In this document: positions 25,073 through 34,461 of the stretch, in pieces
Numbering within the stretch: position 1 is the stretch's first letter
Layout of the letters: the number at the start of each line of letters is the position of its first letter
Source of the DNA: Io17-Chloro-G2 sp963663135
GTDB taxonomy: Bacteria > Chloroflexota > Dehalococcoidia > Lucifugimonadales > UBA3495
Direction of reading: 5' to 3'
Assembly: GCA_963663135.2 (NCBI GenBank)
Contig: CAXXRM010000003.1
Coordinates: forward strand, 124,001 to 188,000
DNA: 64,000 nucleotides
Notes under the pieces: model-generated
What the model saw: only the letters and a program-made list of their open reading frames with translations
Told to the model about the DNA's origin: nothing
Database searches by the model: none
Program-made: the position numbers and the translations under genes

Positions 25073-26158
25073 ATGGGTCTTAAAATTCTCGGAATAGAGA
25101 CGTCTTGTGATGAGACCGCAGTTGCGGTGGTCGAGGACGGCCAAACCATGCGATCCAACGTCATAGCCTCCCAGACCGACATGCACGCCAGGTTTGGCGG
25201 CATCGTCCCGGAAGTCGCCTCCCGCCAGCACATCATGGACATCCTCCCCGCGGTGGAGCGCTCCCTCGCCGATTCTGGCCTCACCCTGGACCAAATCGAC
25301 CTGGTGGCGGCCACCTACGGGCCGGGTCTGGCCGGCTCATTGATTACCGGCCTCAACACTGCCAAGGCCATGTCGTTTTCCCTTGGCGTGCCGTTCATGG
25401 GGGTCAACCACCTGGAAGGCCACATCTACGCTTCCTGGTTGACCGGAATCCACCCCGACGTGGACCCGGGATTTCCCCTGGCCTGCCTGGTGGCCTCGGG
25501 AGGTCACACCGATCTTATCTTGATGGAAGGCCATGGCGTGTACAAGCTGGTCGGCCGCACCCGGGATGACGCTGCCGGCGAAGCCTTTGACAAGGCAGCC
25601 AGGATTTTGGGTTTGGGCTTTCCCGGCGGGCCCGAAATTCAACGGGTCTCCCACCACGCCGCCGGCAACGAAACCCTGCCCCGGGCGTGGATGCGGGATA
25701 CCCTCGATTTCAGCTTCAGCGGGGTGAAAACGGCATTGCTCCACAAGGCGCAAGCCAGGGGTATCTATCCGGCAAACGTCCGGGGCCGGGAACCCGGAAC
25801 CGCCACCGAGCCTACCGTAGTGGAGGAACCGCCGCTTGACGCGGAAAGCTTGAACGAGTTAGTGCGGGAATTGGCGGCAGCCTTCCAAGAATCGGTGGTG
25901 GACGTATTGACGGTCAAATTAGACCGAATGGCCCGCGCCTACAACTGCCGGGGAGTCATCCTGGGAGGAGGCGTCACCGCCAACGCCCGGTTGCGAGAGG
26001 AAGCAGTCAAGAGGTGCCCTCTGCCCGTGTTCATACCACCCCCGGTCCTCTGCACCGACAACGGCGCCATGATTGCCGCCTGCGCTTACTATCAGTACCG
26101 GCGCGGCAATCAATTCGGTCTGGAACTGGACGTTGACCCAAGCCTGCCGTTGGGTTAG
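25073..26158 (+). CDS. tsaD: tRNA N6-threonylcarbamoyladenosine transferase
   Basis: Catalyses the last step of t6A37 synthesis on ANN-decoding tRNAs, in complex with TsaB and TsaE. The ASKHA-fold marks are ILGIETSCDETAVAVV (residues 4-19), HLEGH (iron-binding histidines near 112-116), VASGGHTDLI and the ATP-site GGGVTANARLR. Its 361 residues include an insertion of about 30 residues (VRGREPGTATEPTVVEEPP) after the GVKTALL segment, longer than in most bacterial proteins. TsaB and TsaE genes are not adjacent. Confidence 0.96.
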   Translation: MGLKILGIETSCDETAVAVVEDGQTMRSNVIASQTDMHARFGGIVPEVASRQHIMDILPAVERSLADSGLTLDQIDLVAATYGPGLAGSLITGLNTAKAMSFSLGVPFMGVNHLEGHIYASWLTGIHPDVDPGFPLACLVASGGHTDLILMEGHGVYKLVGRTRDDAAGEAFDKAARILGLGFPGGPEIQRVSHHAAGNETLPRAWMRDTLDFSFSGVKTALLHKAQARGIYPANVRGREPGTATEPTVVEEPPLDAESLNELVRELAAAFQESVVDVLTVKLDRMARAYNCRGVILGGGVTANARLREEAVKRCPLPVFIPPPVLCTDNGAMIAACAYYQYRRGNQFGLELDVDPSLPLG

Positions 26159-26241
26159 TCGCTGTTGAAGGAGCCGCTGTTGAGAGAAATGTTGTCCGGC
26201 AGGTAGTGGACCGGCGGCGCTGCCAGCCCTTCCGCTCCGGC

Positions 26242-26853
26242 TCACACGTCCCGGTGCGCGGATTGGCTCAGGCCGGTCTGACGGTTCAAAAAGACCGAAT
26301 TTACCACCTGGTAAATCTCCTGCCCCGGGTTGCCTCCCAAAAACGGAAACGTGAAAGACCAATTGGCCCCGTGAAATGTGACCGCCCCCCATTGCCGGGT
26401 GAAGTATTGCCGGCCTATGAAGACCGCCCCCAACACTGCTGCCGCCATAATCACCAGGGCCCCCAGGTCCATGTTGATCAACGGTACATTCGGTCCCTCG
26501 AACGTGCCCGTGAGCCAGTAGGCCAGCACCAGGTAAATGAAAATTGCGCCCAGGATTAACAAGGTCCCTTGAAGCACCGAGCCGGGATTGCGGATACCCG
26601 GGTTGAGAGAAACTCCGCGCAGGTCGTCAAGGGGCGCAATGAACGTGTCGCTTTTCTGCTCTCCCAAGTCGAAAGCCAGGATTCGCCGGTTGGTGGCAAC
26701 CAGGACTTGCCCTGCACCGGGCGGTTCCGGGACCAGCCCACGGTCGGGACAGAAGACGTGGTTGACCCATTCCCCGGGCAACAGGGCAACGTTCCTGATT
26801 TGGGTGAGATAACCTTCGGGAACCGGCCCGGAGCCAAGCGGTCTTGAAGTCAC
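26242..26853 (-). CDS. Uncharacterised membrane protein with PH-like N-terminus
   Basis: The 203-residue protein starts at GTG 26853. Residues 1-85 are a beta-rich soluble part whose VLVATNRRILAFDL and FIAPLDDLRGVSL segments resemble bacterial PH domains (GRAM/bPH type). Two membrane helices follow (about 92-114 and 129-147), then a beta-rich tail (FTRQWGAVTFHGANWSFTFPFLGG) that may be a second PH-like unit. I do not recognise a named family. It stands alone, convergent with tsaD. Confidence 0.6.
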   Translation of the reverse strand: MTSRPLGSGPVPEGYLTQIRNVALLPGEWVNHVFCPDRGLVPEPPGAGQVLVATNRRILAFDLGEQKSDTFIAPLDDLRGVSLNPGIRNPGSVLQGTLLILGAIFIYLVLAYWLTGTFEGPNVPLINMDLGALVIMAAAVLGAVFIGRQYFTRQWGAVTFHGANWSFTFPFLGGNPGQEIYQVVNSVFLNRQTGLSQSAHRDV

Positions 26854-27101
26854 CCGGATATCCTACCACAACGATTTGTCGCAACGTATGCACTGCTGGC
26901 AGTTCCGGCCCGCCGTAGGAACAAGCCAACCCAACGCGATGGCCGGGAGCCTGCCGTTAGGCTCTGAAGCGGCTGGTTCTCCGGGTATCATTGCGCCTGC
27001 TCGGTTTTGGTGCACCCTTGCCACCAACTTCAGCTTGGCGGCTGGCCCCAATGACGTATTTTGGACTCCGTTAATTGTGGATTTGCATCCCCAAAATCTC
27101 G

Positions 27102-27130
27102 TTGACAACGAATCCGGCCTATGATAGGGT
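27102..27130 (+). promoter_or_regulatory. Promoter of the ilvB T-box leader
   Basis: A consensus TTGACA (27102-27107) is followed after 17 bp by TAGGGT (27125-27130) with a TG one base before it (extended -10). It sits immediately upstream of the T-box leader. Confidence 0.55.
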
Positions 27131-27136
27131 TTTCCG

Positions 27137-27410
27137 GAAAGGCTTTGATGGAGTCGAGTAACCAAGGGTAGCCGGCTAGCGAGCCTGGTCAGGTGGAAGC
27201 AGGCCCGGTGATCTTGAGCGAAAATCCCTCCGGAGCCGCCAACTGAACGCCTGTGAAAGGCAGGCCTCGTAAGTTGCGCCGGGAGCGTCGCCCGTTAACA
27301 ACGACAGGGCATGTTAGTGCCCGCTAAGTGGGCCCCCGGCTTTGGGGGCAAATAGGGTGGTACCGCGGGAATTGCAAATCCCGTCCCTATCGGGGGCGGG
27401 GTTTTTTTAT
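27137..27410 (+). ncRNA. T-box leader (tRNA-sensing riboswitch) of ilvB
   Basis: The 14-base T-box core AGGGTGGTACCGCGG is complete at 27354-27368; its UGGU would pair with the NCCA end of an uncharged tRNA with discriminator A. Upstream are stem I elements: GGCTTTGATGGAG at 27143-27155 faces CTCCGGAGCC at 27229-27238 as a K-turn-like base, and AGTAAC lies in the specifier-loop position. An AUC triplet at 27211-27213 is in roughly the right place to be an isoleucine specifier, although neighbouring triplets (CUU, UUG) are not excluded without folding. Starvation for the cognate amino acid should permit read-through into ilvB. Confidence 0.9.
27379..27409 (+). terminator. Intrinsic terminator of the T-box leader
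   Basis: CCCGTCCC (27380-27387) pairs with GGGGGCGGG (27392-27400) and is followed by seven T. The 5' arm partly overlaps the region that would pair with the T-box bulge in the antiterminator, as expected for transcriptional T-box control. Confidence 0.88.
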
Positions 27411-27492
27411 TTTTGGGGCAAGAGGGCGGTCGCGCTCCATAGAGCGGACCGGGACATTCGGGGCAGAGGCCTTCGACTGTTAGGAGATTGGA

Positions 27493-29184
27493 TTGAGACT
27501 CAAAGGATCGGAAGTCATGTGTGAGACCCTGCTCCGGTTGGGCGTGGACATTCTCTTCGGCCACCCAGGCGGGGCAATATTGCCGTTTTACGACGCCCTG
27601 TGGAGCTATCCCCAGTTGCGGCATGTATTGGTGCGGCACGAGCAGGCCGCGGCCCACGCTGCTGACGGGTATTCCCGGGTCACCGGGCGCGTTGGTGTTT
27701 GTGTGGCAACCTCCGGCCCCGGCGCCACCAACCTGGTCACCGGGATCATGGGCGCCAAGTCCGATTCGGTCCCCTTGGTCGCCATAACCGGCCAGGTCGC
27801 CCGGACGTCTCTGGGCTCGGAGGCCTTCCAGGAATGCGACATCTGCTCCATCGCCGCCGCCTGCACCAAAAAGGCCTTCCTGGTGATGTCCGCCGCCGAC
27901 CTGGCGCCAACCTTGGTGGAGGCTTTCCAAATCGCCCGCGAAGGTCGCCCCGGACCGGTATTGGTGGACGTGCCCCGGGATGTTCAACTGGAGGAAACGG
28001 ACTTCGAATTTGAACTCCCTTCTCCCGAACCCGCTGCGCCGTTGATCCCCGAGACCCTGGAGGGAATCCAACAGGCGGCCCGGCTGCTTAACGAGGCCCG
28101 GCGTCCGGTAATCATCGCCGGGCATGGAATACTGGCGTCCGGCGCAGCCCCGGAACTGAAAGACCTGGCCGAAACCTCGCGCATCCCGGTGATCACCACC
28201 CTGCTTGGCTTGGGCGGGTTCCCCGGCAACCACCCGCAAAACCTGGGAATGCTGGGCATGCACGGCATGTACTGGGCCAACATGGCCGTGGATCAGGCGG
28301 ACGTGATCGCCGGTCTGGGTATGCGGTTCGACGACCGGGTCACCGGACGGGCCTCAACCTTTGCTCCCCACGCCAGGATCATTCACCTGGACATTGAAGC
28401 CACCCAGGTAGGCCGCAACGTGCCTGTGGAAGTGCCTTTAGTGGGAGACGCCAAGGCCGTTTTGCGGGAGTTGACGCCGCTGGTGAAAGGAGTCGACCGC
28501 CCCGACTGGCTGGGCCACATTGATCAACTCAGGCGGGACCACCCATCTTTGACCATCCCGCCCAGCGACACCCTGTTGCCGCAGCACGTCTTGACCAGTT
28601 TGAACCAGGTCATTCAGGAGGAACCGGACACGGTGGTGGTTACCGGCGTGGGCCAACACCAGATGTGGGCCGCCCAGTTCCTGGCATTCGACCACGCCAA
28701 CTGCTTCATATCATCCGGCGGCCAGGGAGCGATGGGGTTTGAAGTCCCCGCGGCCATGGGGGTTCAGGCCGGCAAGCCCGACGCCACGGTCTGGAGCATC
28801 GCCGGGGACGGCGGCTTCCAGATGACGCTGCAGGAGCTGGCCACCCTGGCCGCCGAAAAATTGCCGGTGAAAATCGCTCTGTTCAACAACGGGTCCCTGG
28901 GTATGGTGCGCCAGTGGCAGGAGATGTATTTTCAAAACCACATCAAGGCCACGCCGCTGCCGGGCCCGGATTACGTGAGCTTGGCCCACGCCTTCGGTTT
29001 GGGAGCAACCCGGGTCACCGAGCGGGAGGACGTCCTGCCCGCACTGAGGAAGGCCAGGAGCCACGACGGCCCATTCCTCATTGAGTTTGTAGTGGACGCC
29101 ACCGCCAACGTGTTCCCCATGGTCCCGCCCGGCGCTGGCCTTGGCGACACGATAGAAGACCCGTCGGTCCAAAAGGGCGCCTGA
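27493..29184 (+). CDS. ilvB: Acetolactate synthase, large catalytic subunit
   Basis: ThDP-dependent acetohydroxyacid synthase, first common step of valine, leucine and isoleucine synthesis. The ThDP Glu lies in VRHEQAAAHAADGYSRVTG; the FAD/central domain and the ThDP-Mg motif GDGGFQMTLQELATLAAEKLPVKIALFNN are intact. The long FQNHIKATPLPGPDYVSLA region fits anabolic AHAS. Start is TTG 27493 with GGAG seven bases upstream. The regulatory subunit gene ilvN, usually adjacent, is absent: the next gene is on the opposite strand. Control by the T-box upstream supports a biosynthetic rather than catabolic role. Confidence 0.94.
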   Translation: MRLKGSEVMCETLLRLGVDILFGHPGGAILPFYDALWSYPQLRHVLVRHEQAAAHAADGYSRVTGRVGVCVATSGPGATNLVTGIMGAKSDSVPLVAITGQVARTSLGSEAFQECDICSIAAACTKKAFLVMSAADLAPTLVEAFQIAREGRPGPVLVDVPRDVQLEETDFEFELPSPEPAAPLIPETLEGIQQAARLLNEARRPVIIAGHGILASGAAPELKDLAETSRIPVITTLLGLGGFPGNHPQNLGMLGMHGMYWANMAVDQADVIAGLGMRFDDRVTGRASTFAPHARIIHLDIEATQVGRNVPVEVPLVGDAKAVLRELTPLVKGVDRPDWLGHIDQLRRDHPSLTIPPSDTLLPQHVLTSLNQVIQEEPDTVVVTGVGQHQMWAAQFLAFDHANCFISSGGQGAMGFEVPAAMGVQAGKPDATVWSIAGDGGFQMTLQELATLAAEKLPVKIALFNNGSLGMVRQWQEMYFQNHIKATPLPGPDYVSLAHAFGLGATRVTEREDVLPALRKARSHDGPFLIEFVVDATANVFPMVPPGAGLGDTIEDPSVQKGA

Positions 29185-29249
29185 ATTATCGGCCGGCGAA
29201 TGCTCTGCCGGCCGGCCTCCGCCGCCTTGGGCTATCAGGCGAATCGTTA

Positions 29250-30458
29250 TCAGGCGAACCTTCCGTCTCCATCGGACCCGAAGAACGGCAGATATTGCAT
29301 GCCGAGGCGTATCAGGAATAGCGCCGCGACTCCCAGGACTACTGCCCCCAATACCATGCCTATTACCATCAGGATAGACCGCCCACCGCCGGAGCCGCCC
29401 GAGAACACAATCTCGATTGCGGCCTCCGGTCTCCCCACTGGCGCCGCGTTGTTTGATGTTAGGCCGGAGCTTTCCGTAAGTGTCTTGGACCTGACGTCGC
29501 CCTGCGCTTCCAGAAAGTCGACCACCCGTTCGAAATCCTTGGCGTGTACCCTTAATGACAGATCAGCCTCTTCCCGGTCACTGTCGACGGAGAAAAAGAC
29601 CCGGTCCACCAGACCGTCTACCGAGGCCACCATCCCCTTGATGCCGCTTACCGAGGTGTCAACATCCTTCACGTCGATTATGAAAGAAGCGGATGGAGGT
29701 AAGGCCACCTGATCGTCGAGGGGGACAAGGGTCAGGTCAATTGTGGCTAGGTCAACCCGCCGCTCTAGGTAGTTCAGTTGGCCCTGCGCTCGCTCGATTT
29801 CGGCGCGTACCCGAAACAGTTCCCGCTCGATGGCTAGAATTTCCGCAACGGACTGAGTGCGTTCTAGCAGGCTCAACAGGCTCTCTTCCTCCCTTAACGA
29901 GCTTTTGAGCCTGGCTTCCAGGTCGATGAACTGGGCTGACACATCCTCGGCGCCCAGGTTACGGCTTTGGACCACTCCCAGGGCTTCAATGCGTGAAATG
30001 GCCGAGAAAAATTGCGCTTGGGGCACCCTGATGGTCATGTTGGCCCGCTGGCGCCGCGGACCGCCGGAGCTGGAAAGGCGCTCCACAAACCCGCCCATGC
30101 CTACTACAATCGATTGGGTTTGGTCGATGGCCGTCTGGACAACACTCACCGAAAGGGTGATTTCCGCAGTTGAAATTACTTGCCGGCGGGCGGTTTGCAG
30201 CGCATGGACGGAACCGGCAAAACCGCCTCCGCCATTGGACATCTCCACCTCTTTGGCTGAAGCAAACTCTACCCTGGAATCCCGCTGTCCCGCGGAGATT
30301 GAGGATTCAGATACGGAGGCGGCCTCTTCAGCCACATCGAAGCTCGATTGGCCGGACGTGGCTCGGCGTTCAGTTGACATCGTGCCGTCATCCCCGCCGG
30401 AGCAGGCCGACAGCAGGAAGGCCACCACTACCACCAACACCATTGCCAGCTTGGCCAT
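29250..30458 (-). CDS. DUF4349 domain-containing lipoprotein
   Basis: Start ATG 30458 is chosen because GGAGGGG lies directly upstream and a lipoprotein signal follows at once (AMVLVVVVAFLLSACSGG); the longer frame to 30569 adds 37 unlikely residues. The mature protein has a Ser-rich linker, then the DUF4349 domain: RRQVISTAEITLSV, a heptad-rich region (FIDLEARLKSSLREEESLLSLLE) consistent with a coiled coil, then a beta-rich part. A C-terminal membrane helix (near residues 365-390) follows. It is probably anchored at both ends in the cell envelope. Function of the family is unknown. Confidence 0.85.
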   Translation of the reverse strand: MAKLAMVLVVVVAFLLSACSGGDDGTMSTERRATSGQSSFDVAEEAASVSESSISAGQRDSRVEFASAKEVEMSNGGGGFAGSVHALQTARRQVISTAEITLSVSVVQTAIDQTQSIVVGMGGFVERLSSSGGPRRQRANMTIRVPQAQFFSAISRIEALGVVQSRNLGAEDVSAQFIDLEARLKSSLREEESLLSLLERTQSVAEILAIERELFRVRAEIERAQGQLNYLERRVDLATIDLTLVPLDDQVALPPSASFIIDVKDVDTSVSGIKGMVASVDGLVDRVFFSVDSDREEADLSLRVHAKDFERVVDFLEAQGDVRSKTLTESSGLTSNNAAPVGRPEAAIEIVFSGGSGGGRSILMVIGMVLGAVVLGVAALFLIRLGMQYLPFFGSDGDGRFA

Positions 30459-30702
30459 GACCCCTCCAACACCCTTCGCCGGTTGCCCTGAGCGGGCGCC
30501 GGCGGCAAATACCCGGCCCTTGGGTGAAAACGTCCCAGCGACACCGGATGGGTTCCCGGCTCGGTTCATTGTAAATTAACGCCAGCCTGAGACACAATTA
30601 CTTTGATGCAAAGTTCACGGCTAGCGCACTCTAAAATCAAGGACTAGCGGAAGCCGATTACATCAATGCGTGGGTGCTGCGATATTCGCCGTGCCCTCCC
30701 CC

Positions 30703-30888
30703 GTCTTTCTCGCCGCAGCGGGAATCCAGAGCCCTTTCCTTGCGCCCACCTGCTTTTGGCAATGGGGACCCGCTAGGTGTGGGCAAGTCGCGCTCGTCCC
30801 GTCGCGCTTGCCGCATGACATGCCCTGGACACCGGAGCCTGCATGAAGGACAAAAAGGGCTCTGGATTCTCGCTGCGGCGAGAAAGAC
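30703..30888. repeat. MITE-like element with 35-bp inverted repeats
   Basis: A 35-base arm at 30703-30737 (begins GTCTTTCTCGCCGCAGCG) is the reverse complement, with one mismatch, of 30854-30888. The interior of about 116 bp has no gene. The arms match the dispersed core found at 33.2-34.3, 39.2-39.5, 54.2-54.5 and 55.7-55.9 kb. The rest of the 593-bp gap from 30459 to 31051 holds no supported gene. Confidence 0.8.
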
Positions 30889-31051
30889 GCGAGGTGGGAG
30901 CGGTATCATAAAAGTTGGTCAGGCATCACTTTCGGATGCAGGGTTCGCCCGTCACATTACAATTCGGTCGCCCTGTTGCAGAGTTACATCTCATCCCATA
31001 AACTTTTCCATCACACAATAATGTTTTTGAGTGACTTATTTGGAGGAACCG

Positions 31052-31450
31052 GTGGAAAAGGTCACCATTCAACAGGCGTCGCGAAAGTTGAATCTTTCCC
31101 AGGCCGTCATCCGCGAATGCGTGCGCAACGGCCAGTTGCAGGCGTCGCGGGAGCAAGGCCCCAACGGACTGCGGTGGATGGTCGAGTTGCCCGAGGACGG
31201 ATGGGTTGAATCGTTTACCGGTTCGCTGCAGAAAATGGCGGCCGAAATCACTCCGTGGTGGTGGCCGACAGCGCAGAAAACCGGCCAGGTCCACTACGTG
31301 GAGGACCTGGGGATAGAGGAAATCCAGCCGGTGTTTCTTTGCGGTTTGGTCGGGGAAAACGTTTGGGACTCGACCGGGCACACCGAAGAAGACCGGTGTC
31401 CAACCTGCGTCAGCGCCGCCGAATCCCAGGGACTGCCTCTCTGGTCCTGA
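31052..31450 (+). CDS. Small helix-turn-helix protein, excisionase/MerR-like N-terminus
   Basis: GTG 31052 is preferred over GTG 31031 because GGAGGA stands six bases before it. Residues 1-50 (VTIQQASRKLNLSQAVIRECVRNGQLQASRE) look like a winged helix-turn-helix of the excisionase/MerR type. The middle is acidic and Trp-rich (PWWWP), and the C-terminal third has a CG and a CPTC pair that could bind metal. No partner is adjacent: it converges on fumC. Function unknown; a small transcription regulator is plausible. Confidence 0.5.
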   Translation: MEKVTIQQASRKLNLSQAVIRECVRNGQLQASREQGPNGLRWMVELPEDGWVESFTGSLQKMAAEITPWWWPTAQKTGQVHYVEDLGIEEIQPVFLCGLVGENVWDSTGHTEEDRCPTCVSAAESQGLPLWS

Positions 31451-31570
31451 AATCCGGTCCCGAAATCCGGTCCAATTGACTCGCTGCAAAGCCGGGCGGA
31501 ATTCGGGGCCGCGGCCTGCCTCGACACGCGGTCTGCTCCGACCTGGCTAAGCAGCCGGGGCCGGGCGGGG

Positions 31571-33034
31571 CTACCCTCCGCCGCCTCCGGAGCCCAATCC
31601 CGGCTTGGTCATGGCCGAAGGCTCCAGCAGCGCGTCCAATTCGGCATCGGTCAGCTCGGTCTTGGACTTGGCAACCTGGCGAATGGTCTGCCCGCTGGCC
31701 GCCGCCTCCTTCGCTATGGCGGCAGCCGCATCGTAGCCGATGGCCGGCGTGAGCGCCGTTCCCAACATGAGACCCTTCTCCACCATCTCCGGCCCTGTGG
31801 CCGTGGCCTCTATTCCGGTGACGCACTGTTCCGCGAAGTTGTTCGCAGACGCGGCCAGCAACGAAATTGACTGCTGGATATTGTAGGCCGCCACCGGCAT
31901 CATCGTGTTCAATTCAAAGTAGCCGCCGTTGCCCGCCAAAGCGATGGTCGCATCGTTGCCGATCACCTGGGCGACGACCTGCACTACGGATTCTGATATT
32001 ACCGGGTTGATTTTTCCGGGCATGATCGAGCTTCCGGGCTGGACCTCGGGAAGCAACAGTTCGCTCAACCCCGCCCTCGGTCCACATCCCATGAGGCGGA
32101 TGTCGTTGGCGATTTTATGCAGGCTCACCGCAATAGTCTTGAGACCGCCGCTGGCTTCCACCAGGGCATCCAACGTGGCCTGGGCCTGGAAATGGTTGGC
32201 CGTCTCCCTGATTGTCACGCCGGTCAATTCTGAAAGCTCTCTGCAAGTGCGTGCGGAGAATTCCTCATGGGTATTGACTCCGGTGCCCACCGCAGTGCCG
32301 CCCAGCGCAACCTCGGCCAGCGCCTCCTGGACCCGGCGCAGCCGTTGGATACTGTAGTCCGCTTGGCCGGAAAAGCCCAGAAACTCCTGGCCCAACCGTA
32401 TGGGAGTGGCGTCCTGCAGGTGAGTGCGGCCGGTCTTGATCACCGGCCAAAACTCGTCGGACTTCTTGGACAGTTCTGACTTGAGCCTTGCCAGGGCCGG
32501 AATCAGATCCCGGTCAATGGCTATCAGCGCCGCTAGGTGGATGGCGGTAGGCACAACGTCGTTGGATGACTGGCCCATGTTTACCTGGTCGTTGGGGTGG
32601 ACCAGGCGGTCGCCAAGGCCGCCCCCCAGAATCTGAGTGGCCCGGTTGGCGATGACCTCGTTGGCGTTGGTGTTGGTGGACGTGCCGGAGCCGGTTTGAA
32701 AAATGTCCAACACAAAGTGTTCGTCCAACTTCCCGTCCGCTACCTCTTGCGCCGCCTCGACGATGACGTTGGCGGTCTTTTCATCCAGGAGACCCAGGGC
32801 CAGGTTCGTCTTGGCGGCAGCCAGCTTCACCAGGCCCAAAGCCTGTATGAACCCTCGTGGGAACCGCAGGTCGCTGATCGGGAAATTCAGCACCGCCCGC
32901 ATGGTTGATGCGCCGTACAACGCGTCGGCGGGAACCTCCATTGGGCCCATCGAATCCCGCTCGATCCTCACGTTGAGTCCACCCTCGTTGAGTCCGCCCT
33001 CGTTGAGTCCAGTAGTAGAGCTAGTCGAAGTCAT
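31571..33034 (-). CDS. fumC: Class II fumarate hydratase
   Basis: Converts fumarate to malate in the TCA cycle. The superfamily signature GSSIMPGKINP is present near residue 335, with FQTGSGTSTNTNANEVIANRA, NMGQSSNDVVPTAIH and TGRTHLQDATPI active-site segments. At 487 residues it is slightly long. The N-terminus carries a duplicated LNEGG encoded by a 15-bp direct repeat (about 32970-33010), and the C-terminus ends in a Gly-rich tail. An N-terminal start after the repeat is possible. Confidence 0.95.
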   Translation of the reverse strand: MTSTSSTTGLNEGGLNEGGLNVRIERDSMGPMEVPADALYGASTMRAVLNFPISDLRFPRGFIQALGLVKLAAAKTNLALGLLDEKTANVIVEAAQEVADGKLDEHFVLDIFQTGSGTSTNTNANEVIANRATQILGGGLGDRLVHPNDQVNMGQSSNDVVPTAIHLAALIAIDRDLIPALARLKSELSKKSDEFWPVIKTGRTHLQDATPIRLGQEFLGFSGQADYSIQRLRRVQEALAEVALGGTAVGTGVNTHEEFSARTCRELSELTGVTIRETANHFQAQATLDALVEASGGLKTIAVSLHKIANDIRLMGCGPRAGLSELLLPEVQPGSSIMPGKINPVISESVVQVVAQVIGNDATIALAGNGGYFELNTMMPVAAYNIQQSISLLAASANNFAEQCVTGIEATATGPEMVEKGLMLGTALTPAIGYDAAAAIAKEAAASGQTIRQVAKSKTELTDAELDALLEPSAMTKPGLGSGGGGG

Positions 33035-33164
33035 CGGGTAATTTCCTCCCCCGCGTATTAACTAAAGAACCCAAAGAATTTCGCCATTGTATGAAATTGT
33101 ATCAAGAGGTTGGCCCAGCGGGCGGCGTTAAAACCCTGCGAGGCCAGCGACGTTTACCCAGGGG

Positions 33165-34420
33165 CTTTCAATTGTCATTAAATCCCCCCGTCATTACTCT
33201 TACAATAGGCCATTTTCATACCCCAGGATGGCCTTCCCCATGGATGGCCTTTCATCCAATTTCGCCTGCCCCCCGTCATTCTCGCCACAGCGGGAATCCA
33301 GAGTCCTTTCCATCCGCCGACGCGCTGGTGGCAACGTAGAAACGCTGGGTGCGGGCAAGCCGAGCTCCCCCGTCGCGCTACTACGACAATAGGTCATCTT
33401 CATACCCATGGACGGCCTTTCATCCAATCGCGCCTTCCTCCCGTCATTCTCCCCGCAAGGGGAATCCAGAGCCCTTTCCATGCGCCGACACGCTCATGGC
33501 AACGTAAAAACACTGGGTACAGGCAAGCCGGGCTCCCCCTGTAACGCTACCACGAAAATACGCCATCTTCATACCCATGGATGGCCTTTCATCCAATCGC
33601 GCCTTCCTCCCGTCATTCTCCCCGCAACGGGAATCCAGAGCCCTTTCCATGCGCCGACACGCTCATGGCAACGTAGAGACACTGGCTACAGGCAAGCCGG
33701 GCTCCCCTAGTCGCGCTACTACGAAAATACGCCATCTTCATACCCATGGATGACCTTTCATCCAATCGCTCCTGCCTCCCGTCATTCTCGCCGCAGCGGG
33801 AATCCACAGCCCTTTCCATGCGCCGACACGCTCGTGGCAACGTAGAAACGCTGGGTGTGGGCAAGCCGGGCTCCCCCGTCGCGCTACTACGACAATAGTT
33901 CATCTTCATACCCATGGATGGCCTTTCATCCAATCCCACCTGCCTCCCGTCATTCTCGCCGCAGCGGGAATCCAGAGCCCTTTCCATGCGCCGACACGCT
34001 CATGGCAACGTAAAAACACTGGGTACAGGCAAGCCGGGCTCCCCCCGTCGCTCTACTACGAAAATAGTTCATCTTCATACCCATGGATGGCCTTCCATCC
34101 AATCGCGCCTTCCTCCCGTCATTCTCGCCGCAGCGGGAATCCAGAGCCCTTTCCATGCGCCGACACGCTCATGGCAACGTAGAGACACTGGGTACAGGCA
34201 AGCCGGGCTCCCCCAGTCGCGCTACTACGAAAATACGCCATCTTCATACCCATGGACGGCCTTTCATCCAATCGCGCCTACCTCCCGTCATTCTCGCCGC
34301 AGCGGGAATCCAGAGCCCTTTCTCCCATCCAACCTGATGCGGGTCTGCAGGTATGGCCCAGGTTGGACGCGACCGGCCGACCCACCGCCCAGACTACGCA
34401 ATCGATTACGTAATCGTACT
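33165..34420. repeat. 168/169-bp tandem repeat array, seven copies
   Basis: The shared CCTTTCATCC (or its near match) anchor occurs at 33248, 33416, 33585, 33754, 33922, 34091 and 34260, giving steps of 168, 169, 169, 168, 169 and 169 bp. Each unit holds the core CCCGTCATTCTCGCCGCAGC, then GCGCCGACACGCTCATGGCA and a CATCTTCATACCCATGGATG segment. Copies are about 90% alike by eye. After the last copy, 34321-34351 is identical to 54232-54262 inside another element of the family. Frames across the array encode a repeated ALDSRCGENDG peptide and are not genes. The array fills the 1427-bp gap between fumC and the dehydrogenase gene; 33035-33164 holds nothing recognisable. Confidence 0.95.
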
Positions 34421-34461
34421 TCAAAGTGATTTCCTATCCGCCGCTCCCGTCAACCGACCGG

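Noticed and set aside
33165..34420. CRISPR array
   Set aside because: The period is 168-169 bp, the whole unit is conserved, and there are no unique spacers or cas genes.
33200..34429. Several short ORFs encoding a repeated ALDSRCGENDG-like peptide
   Set aside because: They are translations of the tandem DNA repeat on both strands, with no ribosome binding sites; such peptides arise wherever the repeat core lies.
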